Assembly: GCA_003223325.1 (NCBI GenBank)
Contig: QHYS01000334.1
Coordinates: 1-38,644, forward strand
DNA: 38,644 nucleotides
Source: Acidobacteriota bacterium
Lineage (GTDB): Bacteria > Acidobacteriota > Terriglobia > Acidiferrales > UBA7541
Reading direction: 5' to 3'
Of the stretch, positions 6,966-14,343 are shown piece by piece. Numbering within the stretch: the first letter of the stretch is position 1; every line of letters begins with the position of its first letter. The translations under genes and the position numbers were made by a program. The notes under the pieces were generated by a model that was given only the letters and a program-made list of their open reading frames with translations, had not been told where the DNA came from and made no database searches.

Positions 6966-9317
6966 TCAGAAGTGGTAACGCATGGAAACCTGGAGCTGGC
7001 GAGCGGGGTAAGCGGTATAGGGTTGGCCAAATGTCGGCGAGGAGATTACACCATCGTATTTGTCCAAGTTCACGTGGTTGAGAAGGTTGAAAACGTCCCA
7101 CGAGACATCAAGGAAGCGGGCATGCTCTTTTTGCCTAATCCGCCAGCGTTTCGAGAGACGCAGGTCCACGTCCGTGTAGCCCCCGGCGCGCCCGGCATTG
7201 CGTGAAACGCCAGGGGGCCGGTCGTTAAAGACGGTATCGTGATCCTCATCGTTTCCCGTGGTGATGTTGTAGGGCAGACCCGACCATGCATTGAAGATCC
7301 CCGACACCCGGAAACCGAAGCGCAATGGATAGAGGAAAGTCATATTGAATCGCTGCCTGCGGTCGTGATCCGAGCGGCCCCAGTCGCTGCTCGGGTCGTA
7401 ATTATTGGCCGGCGTGAAAAGGAAGCCACTCGTGTCGTCAAAAGTGCGGGAAAGCACATATTGGGCCATGATATTCAATTTGCGCAGCTCGCCCTTAAAG
7501 GCAATGGCTAGGCTATTGCTGTGCGAGTTTCCGGATGCCTCGAATTGATTGATACTGACAAAATTGGGGTTAGGGGGGGTGGTAGTCCCGGGGAGCGGGG
7601 CATTGAGGTTGCGCGAGCGGTAGAGGTCCACACCGCGCACCGTGGAGAGTTCCAATGTAAGAAAATTCTGGCGGCGTCCGACTTTGTGCTCAATCTCGAA
7701 ACTGTCCTGCATCATATACGGGAAGCGGATACGCGGATCAATCCGCATGATGCTGGGTATAGCCGCAGCCGTCGGCGGGTTGCCAGGCAGGAACGGTTGG
7801 GGATAGGACGGGCAGGATTGAGGGCAGGACAGCACGATTTCGTGAATGGCTATGCCATCGTCAAGAAGGCTGTCTTGCTCCATGAGGTACGGCTGCCGGT
7901 CGTAGAAAATTCCGAAGCCTCCGCGGAACACGGTGTTGGCGCCTCCAGGCGAATAGGCAAAAGCCAAACGGGGAGCAAAGTTCTTGTAGTAGGAAACGTT
8001 AGATTGGAACTCATGGCGCAAGCCCAGCATGAGGGAAAAGTTCGGCTGCAAGCGCATCTCATCCTGAAAGAAGGAAAAAACTTCGTGCTGCTGGAAGTGA
8101 ACGGCGGGATTGCCGAAATTCATCGTGAACTCTGAGGGTTGGGCAGGAGTGTTCTGGAAATCCGCCAACTGGGAAAAAATGAATGTACCGCCGAAATTTG
8201 AACGGTCTTCGGAGAACAAGTACCTCAGTTTGGCTCCCCCACCGAACTGGAAATTGTGCCGGCCGTGAAAGACAGAAGCCACGTCTTGCATGTCGACTAG
8301 GTTTTCAATCAGATTGTGGTTCGTTTGGGCGCCGCCGAAATTGGAGGCGCCCAGGATGAGTACGGCATCCTCGTTGGAGATGCTGGTCGTGCTCTGGCGC
8401 TCCTGTTTGTAGGTGAAACGCACCTGGTTTTGAAAATTGGAGGAAGGTGTTGCTGTTTCGAGGACCTTGACTTCATTTTCGTGGTCGAAGAAGTTCGTCG
8501 CGCGGTCTGGAAGATCGAGCCCGCCAATGCCTTGGTTCTCTAGCTTCTCGTTCTTGAATTTGTAGAGAAGAGATATTTTGTGAGCGGGGCTCAAGTGGCT
8601 GTCGATTCTGCCGAACAAGTAGGACCTGTACTCAGGAACCCTGACGTTCTCTATAAACGCTCCTGCTGGCGTGGTTACGTTGTTTACAAGGATCCCCGCT
8701 GGTGTAGTTGCGTCCACTACCGCACTGTTGTTAAAGAAATGTAAGCGTCCCGCGAGGAAGAAGGTCGTCTGCTTGGCAAGCGGGCCATCCAATTCCGCCT
8801 CGCCGATTTCGCGTTGCTGAAGCGGCCGCGCGAGCGCCAGCGCATTACGGGCATCAAGAGCAGAATTACGGAACAGGGCGGTCACGTCGCCCCGGTAACG
8901 GCGGTGAGCGCCTTGTCTGGTGGTGACTTGCAGCCGCCCCTTGCCGGGCCGGCCGAATTCGCCCGAATACGGATTCTCGTCCACCGTAACACTTTTCACG
9001 CTCGAGGCAGGCAGATCGAGGGAGCTAGTCTCCACCCCATCCACAATGATCGTCGGTCCGCTAGCGCCGACAACGGCCGGGTTAAGAAACAAAGAGGGAA
9101 CGGTCAATGGGTTGTCGTCTTTCGCTGGCAAATTCATAACCGCTTGCTGGTTGAATTGAACCTGGTTGCGATTCTCTTCTGCGAGGGGGATGGCTTGTCC
9201 ACTAACAATCACCTTCTCAGAAACCTGCGCAATTTTGAGCTTCACCCGAATGTCGGCTATCGGTCCAGAGCCGACAGCGATGGGCCTTTCCACCGGCTCG
9301 AAACCGGCAACGTTCAC
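6966..9317 (-). CDS. TonB-dependent receptor, Oar-like outer-membrane barrel
   Basis: 783 residues from the first possible start (GTG). The N-terminal end of a carboxypeptidase-regulatory-like domain (NVAGFEPVERPI) leads into a plug region (NPYSGEFGRPGKGRLQVTT) and a long barrel. The barrel has typical strands and the loop DWGRSDHDRRQRFNMTF; it ends PARQLQVSMRYHF with the C-terminal Phe needed for outer-membrane insertion. Such receptors bind and import large ligands, often glycans, using TonB energy. The frame continues upstream of the GTG with more of the regulatory-like domain (TTTTDEEGDFEFSKVPPG), although no start codon is available there. The GTG start is therefore probably false, and the gene was probably one frame with the AMIN gene. 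No separate signal peptide is present in this frame, which supports that reading. Confidence 0.85.
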   Translation of the reverse strand: MNVAGFEPVERPIAVGSGPIADIRVKLKIAQVSEKVIVSGQAIPLAEENRNQVQFNQQAVMNLPAKDDNPLTVPSLFLNPAVVGASGPTIIVDGVETSSLDLPASSVKSVTVDENPYSGEFGRPGKGRLQVTTRQGAHRRYRGDVTALFRNSALDARNALALARPLQQREIGEAELDGPLAKQTTFFLAGRLHFFNNSAVVDATTPAGILVNNVTTPAGAFIENVRVPEYRSYLFGRIDSHLSPAHKISLLYKFKNEKLENQGIGGLDLPDRATNFFDHENEVKVLETATPSSNFQNQVRFTYKQERQSTTSISNEDAVLILGASNFGGAQTNHNLIENLVDMQDVASVFHGRHNFQFGGGAKLRYLFSEDRSNFGGTFIFSQLADFQNTPAQPSEFTMNFGNPAVHFQQHEVFSFFQDEMRLQPNFSLMLGLRHEFQSNVSYYKNFAPRLAFAYSPGGANTVFRGGFGIFYDRQPYLMEQDSLLDDGIAIHEIVLSCPQSCPSYPQPFLPGNPPTAAAIPSIMRIDPRIRFPYMMQDSFEIEHKVGRRQNFLTLELSTVRGVDLYRSRNLNAPLPGTTTPPNPNFVSINQFEASGNSHSNSLAIAFKGELRKLNIMAQYVLSRTFDDTSGFLFTPANNYDPSSDWGRSDHDRRQRFNMTFLYPLRFGFRVSGIFNAWSGLPYNITTGNDEDHDTVFNDRPPGVSRNAGRAGGYTDVDLRLSKRWRIRQKEHARFLDVSWDVFNLLNHVNLDKYDGVISSPTFGQPYTAYPARQLQVSMRYHF

Positions 9318-10225
9318 GCGCAGGACATAGTCTCCCGGAGGGACTTTCGAAAATTCAAAGTCACCCTCCTCGTCCGTTGTCGTGGTAAGGGGCTGCCCAC
9401 CGGTCGCCGCACAGGCGCCGTGCCTTGAGCACTCGTTGCTAGCGTCGGTTTTGCGGCGGGCACGGGGCCCATGCCATCGGCCATTGTCTTCAGCGCTGGA
9501 GATGGCGGAACCGCAGTCACCGTGGCGACTCGAAACGAAATGGGCATGGGCAACAGGGAAGGCGAGGCCTTCGCTGAGAGAGGCAGCGGACCCACGGCAG
9601 GACTTGGCGGGGTTTCTAGGTGTGCTGTCTTTGCTGTTGAAGCCGCAGGTGCTGCAGCCCCAGGCGCCAAACCTGTGGCGTCCGCGCTCGCTTTGGGCGC
9701 CGAATTTGCGGCCGCAGCCGCGCTATCGGCCGGCCCGTATAGGTCGACCACCAGGCGACCGGGATCGGCGAGTTCAAAGACGGAATAATCCTTCACCTTG
9801 GTCACATCCAGCACCACGACCACCGCCGAGCGGTCTTGTGCCACCCGTAGCGCCTTCAAGTAGCTGCCGGAAGGAATGTCGATCGGTTGGTGCAGGAGTT
9901 CATTGCTCAACCTGGCGTTTTCGATATCGAGATAGATGCGATCCGGATCTTGGATGCGGGCGGCCTGATATTTGGCCCGGCCTCCGAGTTCGACGGTAAT
10001 TCGGGTGTAGTTGTCCGCGTTCGTGATGCGCACGCGGCTCACTTCAACGTCTTGCGCAAGCGCAGTTCCACCCGCCGCGGCGCGGCGGGAAGAAGAATCT
10101 GGGGTCCTCAAGGCGGGTTGGTTTTGCGCCTGTCGGGGTGGAGGGCCTTGCTGTACCCCGGCAGGCGCGCCAATCGAAAATACGGCCATCAGGAGGATGG
10201 GTACGCAGAAGTATCTTAAGATCAT
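9314..10225 (-). CDS. AMIN-domain exported protein, probably the N-terminus of the TonB receptor
   Basis: 303 residues. A signal peptide (MILRYFCVPILLMAVFSIG) is followed by an AMIN domain (about 58-160) with VEVSRVRITNADNYTRITVE and DPDRIYLDIENARL. An Ala/Pro-rich linker follows. AMIN domains bind peptidoglycan or outer-membrane partners, as in PilQ and AmiC. The last 40 residues (RRPVGSPLPRQRTRRVTLNF) look like out-of-frame reading of the receptor's regulatory-like domain. The stop overlaps the receptor's GTG as GTGA. A one-base change near 9405-9420 would fuse the two into a receptor of about 1080 residues, a normal size for Acidobacteriota. The start ATG overlaps the kinase gene stop as ATGA. 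Confidence 0.75.
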   Translation of the reverse strand: MILRYFCVPILLMAVFSIGAPAGVQQGPPPRQAQNQPALRTPDSSSRRAAAGGTALAQDVEVSRVRITNADNYTRITVELGGRAKYQAARIQDPDRIYLDIENARLSNELLHQPIDIPSGSYLKALRVAQDRSAVVVVLDVTKVKDYSVFELADPGRLVVDLYGPADSAAAAANSAPKASADATGLAPGAAAPAASTAKTAHLETPPSPAVGPLPLSAKASPSLLPMPISFRVATVTAVPPSPALKTMADGMGPVPAAKPTLATSAQGTAPVRRPVGSPLPRQRTRRVTLNFRKSLRETMSCA

Positions 10226-10242
10226 TGTAGTTCTCTGCTTTC
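10220..10242 (-). repeat. Gene-junction repeat, copy 1 (kinase to AMIN)
   Basis: The 23 bases here differ at one position from those at 14321-14343. On the minus strand each copy encodes the C-terminal residues ESRELQ, the stop TGA, and the overlapping ATGA start of the next gene. An AGAGAA element five bases before the ATG may serve as ribosome site for coupled translation. The proteins ending here (APH kinase) and at 14323 (ABC exporter) are unrelated. Confidence 0.75.
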
Positions 10243-11688
10243 TTCAGGGATAGTGGTCGCAGAGGTATAACGAGGCATAACGAGGGCAAATTGAAGATCG
10301 TTTAGCACGGCCTGGGCGCGTCCAACCAGCGCGGCCGTACGGGACGCCCAATCGTGCTCGAAGAGCTGGACCCGGCGAACCGCACATTTGACCAACTCCA
10401 TCGCCTCGTATAGACGGGCGCGAATCAAGCGCTCTTTCGGCACACCGGGGGCGTACCCCGCGAGGAAGCTCTCGTGCATTTGTTCCAGCCCGGCCTGATC
10501 ATAGGCGGGGTGCGAGAACTGGCAATCGGCCAGGAAACACCCCACATCGAGCGCCGGATCGGCCAAGTGAGAGGTATCGAAATCGATCAACGTGAGCCGG
10601 CCAGGGGCAACCCAAATGTGTTCGGATTTGAGATCCCCGTGGGTGAAGGTCGGGGGCTCCTGGGGGAGTCGCTCGTGCAGTTCTTGGGCGCGATCAAGTA
10701 GAGCCCCGATCGCCGACCCTACCTGGGGTAACAGTGCGGGGATATGACCGCTCTTCTTGGCAATCAACCGAATCTCAGCAGCAAAATCATGAGGGGGGCC
10801 GAGGGGGCCGACAAGCTCCAGGGGCATCTGATGCAAACTGCAGAGGGCCTCGCCGGTGCGCTTTAACCACGGTGCGACGCTGCCGATAGAGCGCTCGGCG
10901 TAGTAGTCGGACAGGGGTCTGCCCACAACTCGCGGATAAAGAACCACCGCGTCCTCAACCACGTGGGCAAGCGGCCGCAAGCAGCTCGCGTTGTTTCCAT
11001 GCTCTGCCAGCCAGTCCGCCGCCTTGCTCGCCACACGAAAGGCGCGTGCCGCGTCTTCCCGGCGAAAGGCGCGCGCCCCGTCTTCGACGATGTAAAGCTT
11101 GGCGAATACCGTTTCGTCCCCCGGGTCTAGTGGGTCATAGCGCAGCACGTGGCCCTTACCAGGGCGGTATTTAAAAGAGGTAACCGCATACTCGCTGAGC
11201 TGATCCAATGCTGCAACCCCCGTGTTCGCGAGGAGAACGCGCACGTGCTGCGGATCCGACAAGCGGACCAGCTGGGTGAATCGTGCGTCTAGCGGTGACA
11301 CCCAGACCCTCATGGTCCACTCGGAAAAATCTGCCATGAGTTGCCGGAATGGTGCCGCCACGCCACGGCCTACCGCCTCGGCCTGTACGGCAAGAGCGAC
11401 TGTTTCTTCGTGCCCATCTTCGTGTGTATTTGCTCCCCAGGTTACAGCGAAAGGGCGAACGTCATCTTCGTGGCGGCTCTCTGTATTCACAAACGCGTCG
11501 TAATAGGCAGTGATCCTGCGGCCAGGCTTGAATCGCACCTCCCTTAGACGACACGGCCCCACGCGAGCCCCGGCGGGGAGAAGTGCTCTCAGCCGATCCG
11601 CTAACACCTGCTGGGCCGTCGGGGAGAGCAAGAGCCATCGGATACCATTCGACTTGGCGCGTCCCGAGAGCACTTCCCCGATGTTCAT
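10222..11688 (-). CDS. APH-fold phosphotransferase with duplicated N-lobe motif
   Basis: 488-residue soluble kinase-fold protein. The catalytic loop is THGDLKSEHIWV (His350, Asp352) and the metal site LIDFDTSHLADPALDVG follows. The usual loop Asn is His. The nucleotide-side motif YRPGKGHVLRYD (about 172) is preceded by a similar FKPGRRITAYYD (about 53), so the first 150 residues look like a second, degenerate N-lobe. Family members phosphorylate aminoglycosides, sugars, choline or amino alcohols; this one's acceptor is unknown. I chose ATG 11688 because AAAGAGG lies upstream; the frame is open 11 codons further. It sits 39 bases after a GT4 gene and overlaps the AMIN gene start by four bases. 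A 27-bp tandem duplication near residue 200-217 repeats ARAFR. Confidence 0.8.
   Translation of the reverse strand: MNIGEVLSGRAKSNGIRWLLLSPTAQQVLADRLRALLPAGARVGPCRLREVRFKPGRRITAYYDAFVNTESRHEDDVRPFAVTWGANTHEDGHEETVALAVQAEAVGRGVAAPFRQLMADFSEWTMRVWVSPLDARFTQLVRLSDPQHVRVLLANTGVAALDQLSEYAVTSFKYRPGKGHVLRYDPLDPGDETVFAKLYIVEDGARAFRREDAARAFRVASKAADWLAEHGNNASCLRPLAHVVEDAVVLYPRVVGRPLSDYYAERSIGSVAPWLKRTGEALCSLHQMPLELVGPLGPPHDFAAEIRLIAKKSGHIPALLPQVGSAIGALLDRAQELHERLPQEPPTFTHGDLKSEHIWVAPGRLTLIDFDTSHLADPALDVGCFLADCQFSHPAYDQAGLEQMHESFLAGYAPGVPKERLIRARLYEAMELVKCAVRRVQLFEHDWASRTAALVGRAQAVLNDLQFALVMPRYTSATTIPEESRELQ
11036..11089 (-). repeat. 27-bp tandem duplication inside the kinase gene
   Basis: Two adjacent copies begin cgaaaggcgcg at 11036 and 11063 and continue with ccgtcttc. 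They keep the frame and give GARAFRREDAARAFR. The paralogue at 1608-2954 has only one copy (GARAFRMANR), so the duplication is recent. Confidence 0.75.
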
Positions 11689-11727
11689 TCTCGACCTCTT
11701 TCGACTAATGATAGAAGGCACGGAAAG

Positions 11728-13023
11728 CTAATTCTGAGCGTGCCAACTGCCGAACCTTATTCCGCGCCGCGGCCAGGCGCCATTTCGTTTGATTAGTGGC
11801 TCAACTCGATCGATGACCGTAGTCGCATTTTGGGTCCACGTGCGCCCCGAGCAGGCAGCATTTGCGTTTCGCCCTAGTTCCTTACACAGCGCTGGGTTGT
11901 CCCGGAGCCGCCGGATACAGCCGACCAGATCCGCCAGGTTACCCGGCTCAAATAACAGGCCCGTAACTCCATCAACGACGACTTCTGCTATTTGTCCCAC
12001 TCGGCTGGCAACCACCGCCCGACCCGCAGCCATGTATTCGAAGAGCTTCAGCGGAGAAAAGTAGAAATCGTCCAGACGGGGGTAAGGAGCAACGGCAATA
12101 TCCATTGCCGCCAAATAATGGGGTACGTCTTCGTGAGCTAGTGCCCCGGCGAACGTTACTGCGTGCAGTAACTCCGCCTTCTGAACTTCCTGCTCAAATT
12201 GAGAGCGTAACGGCCCCTCTCCCACGAGGAGTAGGTGGGTCGAGGGGTCAGCCCGGTGCAGGTCCCGAAACGCGGAGAGCAGCAAGTCCACGCCGTGCCA
12301 GCGTTTGAAAGTACCAACAAAGCCGATGACAAAGCGCCCCTCAAGGTTAAAACGTTGCCTCACCTGCGAGCCGTCCAGGCCTATATGGAACAAGTCCGTA
12401 TTAACAGCATTGGGCAGAACGTGAATAAGCTCAGGCTTTACCTTCGATCTTCGCAATTGGCTGTGCAGTGATTCCGAAACTGGGATCACCAGGCACGCCT
12501 TTCTCCAGATCACTCCTTCGACCCAACGTGCCAGCGGAGGGCAGGTCACACCCGCTCTGTAGTGCTGCTGTTCGTAGGCGAAGGGCGCGTTCACTTCGAG
12601 GACAAGTGGAATCGAGCGTTTTTTGGCCAGGCAAAGGCCCGCCACGGCCCAGAGACTGTAACGCTCATAAATGAAATCTGGATTCAGTTGCTCGGCAGCC
12701 CACATTGCCGCCCTGAAGAACGTTAGATTATGCAGGACCCGAACTACATCGGGGTTGCGACGAGGAGTCCGGCCGAGTGCACGGTTGGCGGTTCTTAAAA
12801 CCTGGGCCAGTGCGCGATTCCACAGAGAGAGGGGTGCCGGACAAATTGTGGCATGCAGGTTGTCTTCGAGAACTTGCTTACAGCTCGGCAGACTACAAGC
12901 GACGATAACAACTTTGTGACCGAGATCAGCGAGAGCGCGAGCGAAAGACCGGATATGAATGGCCGCGCCGCTTTTCCCAGCCACATCGATACCTGGATCG
13001 TTACACAGATAGAGAATCTTCAT
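11728..13023 (-). CDS. GT4-family glycosyltransferase
   Basis: 431-residue GT-B enzyme. The acceptor domain opens MKILYLCNDPGIDVAGKSGA, with an Arg/His-rich RSFARALADLGHKV helix. The donor domain contains FVIGFVGTFKRWHGVDLLL, HLLLVGEGPLRSQFE and the nucleotide-sugar motif FSPLKLFEYMAAGRAVVAS (an E-x7-E variant). Likely role: transfer of one sugar in assembly of the operon's glycan at the cytoplasmic membrane. The ATG at 13023 has an AGGGG ribosome site located inside the previous gene, whose stop lies 23 bases downstream, so translation is coupled. Donor and acceptor are unknown. Confidence 0.87.
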   Translation of the reverse strand: MKILYLCNDPGIDVAGKSGAAIHIRSFARALADLGHKVVIVACSLPSCKQVLEDNLHATICPAPLSLWNRALAQVLRTANRALGRTPRRNPDVVRVLHNLTFFRAAMWAAEQLNPDFIYERYSLWAVAGLCLAKKRSIPLVLEVNAPFAYEQQHYRAGVTCPPLARWVEGVIWRKACLVIPVSESLHSQLRRSKVKPELIHVLPNAVNTDLFHIGLDGSQVRQRFNLEGRFVIGFVGTFKRWHGVDLLLSAFRDLHRADPSTHLLLVGEGPLRSQFEQEVQKAELLHAVTFAGALAHEDVPHYLAAMDIAVAPYPRLDDFYFSPLKLFEYMAAGRAVVASRVGQIAEVVVDGVTGLLFEPGNLADLVGCIRRLRDNPALCKELGRNANAACSGRTWTQNATTVIDRVEPLIKRNGAWPRRGIRFGSWHAQN

Positions 13024-14326
13024 TTGCCCCTACCTGCTGGAAGAGAGACAGTAATTGTGCAGAGCTCTTTTCGATTGAGAAGCAAGTCTCAATCTTCACC
13101 CGGGCAGCAAGAGCTAGTCGTTCGCGCAACTCTGGCGAGGTGAGAAGCCTGTCCAGTGCATCGGCAAGACTCGCAGGGTTGTTCGGGGGGAGCAGCAGAC
13201 CTTCAACTTCCGAGTTGATCACTTCTGGAATACCCGAAATGTGGGTGGCCACGACGGGTACGCCACTAGCCATCGCCTCCAGCAACACATTGGGAATGCC
13301 GTCGCGGTCGCCATCGGCGGTAACAACACAGGGAAGTACAAAAAGGCAAGCCCTCTGGTAAACACGGCAGAGCTTGTCGTGGGGCATGGGGCCCAGCAGT
13401 TTTACTCGGTCATTCAAACCCAGCCGTTTCACCTGGACTTGCAAGCTCTGCCGCAGAGGGCCGTCCCCGACGATCTCGACTTGGAAGCGACGGCCGCGCT
13501 GCCGAAGAACGTCAGCAGCCAAGATGAGGTCGCCCAGCCCCTTCTTCTCGACGAGCCTAGCTACCGACAGAATCACAGGTGGCTCTGAACTAAGAGCCCG
13601 TGGGGAGCAAAAGTTAAACTGGGACAGATCAAGCCCATGATAAATACAGTGTAGTTTGCCATTACTAGCGGGGCCGATCTGAGTTAACAGATACCGTCGG
13701 TTGTACTCCGTGCAGGTGACCACGGCTTGGGCAGTCTGGACCTCGGCTCGGAGAAGCTCGGGCGGTGTTTTCACGTAAATATCTTTGGCGTGGGCTGTGA
13801 AGCTATAGGGAATCCCCGTGAGATAATGAGCAAACATCGTGACGAACGTCGGGTCGTGGGCAAAGTGTGCGTGCAGATGAGTCACTGGCTCCCGGAAGAG
13901 CATCTCTGCCAAATAAGTCGCTTGGAAGAAGCATCGGAGGACGCCCAATCGACGGTAGCGCAATGCTCTAAGTATGGCTTGCCAGAAGCGGACAGGCCGC
14001 TCCAGGAATAAATGGATACTAGCAAGCCCAATCGCCTTCCAGTTGCGCTGAATCGAGAGGCAGGTCACCGGCGCATGTACCTTCGTCACTTTGGCGTGGG
14101 CGGCCTTATCTTCCAGGTCCTTCGTGGTAAAAATCTGCAAGCAGGCCCCTAGGCGCTCGATGCCAATCACTTCGTTCAGGATAAAAGTCTCCGACAACCG
14201 CGGCCACGCGCTTACTACATATCCCACCTTTGGATTTCCATTAGGTCGCGGGTCCACGCAATCTCTATTCGACAAACTGAGAGACATATCCGACCAAATC
14301 GTCCCGCCTCGCAGGGCATAGATCAT
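13001..14326 (-). CDS. GT4-family glycosyltransferase
   Basis: 441-residue GT-B enzyme related to colanic-acid type transferases. The acceptor half has PKVGYVVSAWPRLSETFILN and HLHAHFAHDPTFVTMFAHYL. The donor half has ILSVARLVEKKGLGDLI, VEIVGDGPLRQSLQ and DGIPNVLLEAMASGVPVVAT, which holds the catalytic acidic pair. The annotated ATG at 14326 overlaps the exporter stop as ATGA. The family fold begins only near residue 33, and an internal ATG at 14287 is an alternative, so the first 13 residues could be a by-product of the repeated junction. It overlaps the next GT4 gene by 23 bases. Confidence 0.87.
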   Translation of the reverse strand: MIYALRGGTIWSDMSLSLSNRDCVDPRPNGNPKVGYVVSAWPRLSETFILNEVIGIERLGACLQIFTTKDLEDKAAHAKVTKVHAPVTCLSIQRNWKAIGLASIHLFLERPVRFWQAILRALRYRRLGVLRCFFQATYLAEMLFREPVTHLHAHFAHDPTFVTMFAHYLTGIPYSFTAHAKDIYVKTPPELLRAEVQTAQAVVTCTEYNRRYLLTQIGPASNGKLHCIYHGLDLSQFNFCSPRALSSEPPVILSVARLVEKKGLGDLILAADVLRQRGRRFQVEIVGDGPLRQSLQVQVKRLGLNDRVKLLGPMPHDKLCRVYQRACLFVLPCVVTADGDRDGIPNVLLEAMASGVPVVATHISGIPEVINSEVEGLLLPPNNPASLADALDRLLTSPELRERLALAARVKIETCFSIEKSSAQLLSLFQQVGANEDSLSV

Positions 14327-14343
14327 TGTAGTTCTCGGCTTTC
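14321..14343 (-). repeat. Gene-junction repeat, copy 2 (ABC exporter to GT4)
   Basis: Same 23-base element as at 10220-10242 with one mismatch (G for T at the 17th base). It encodes ESRELQ, a stop, and an overlapping ATGA start. The upstream flanks of the two copies are unrelated, so only the junction itself is shared. Confidence 0.75.

Noticed and set aside
7521-8135. 204-codon + strand frame
   Set aside because: Antisense to the TonB receptor, whose protein is clearly recognisable.
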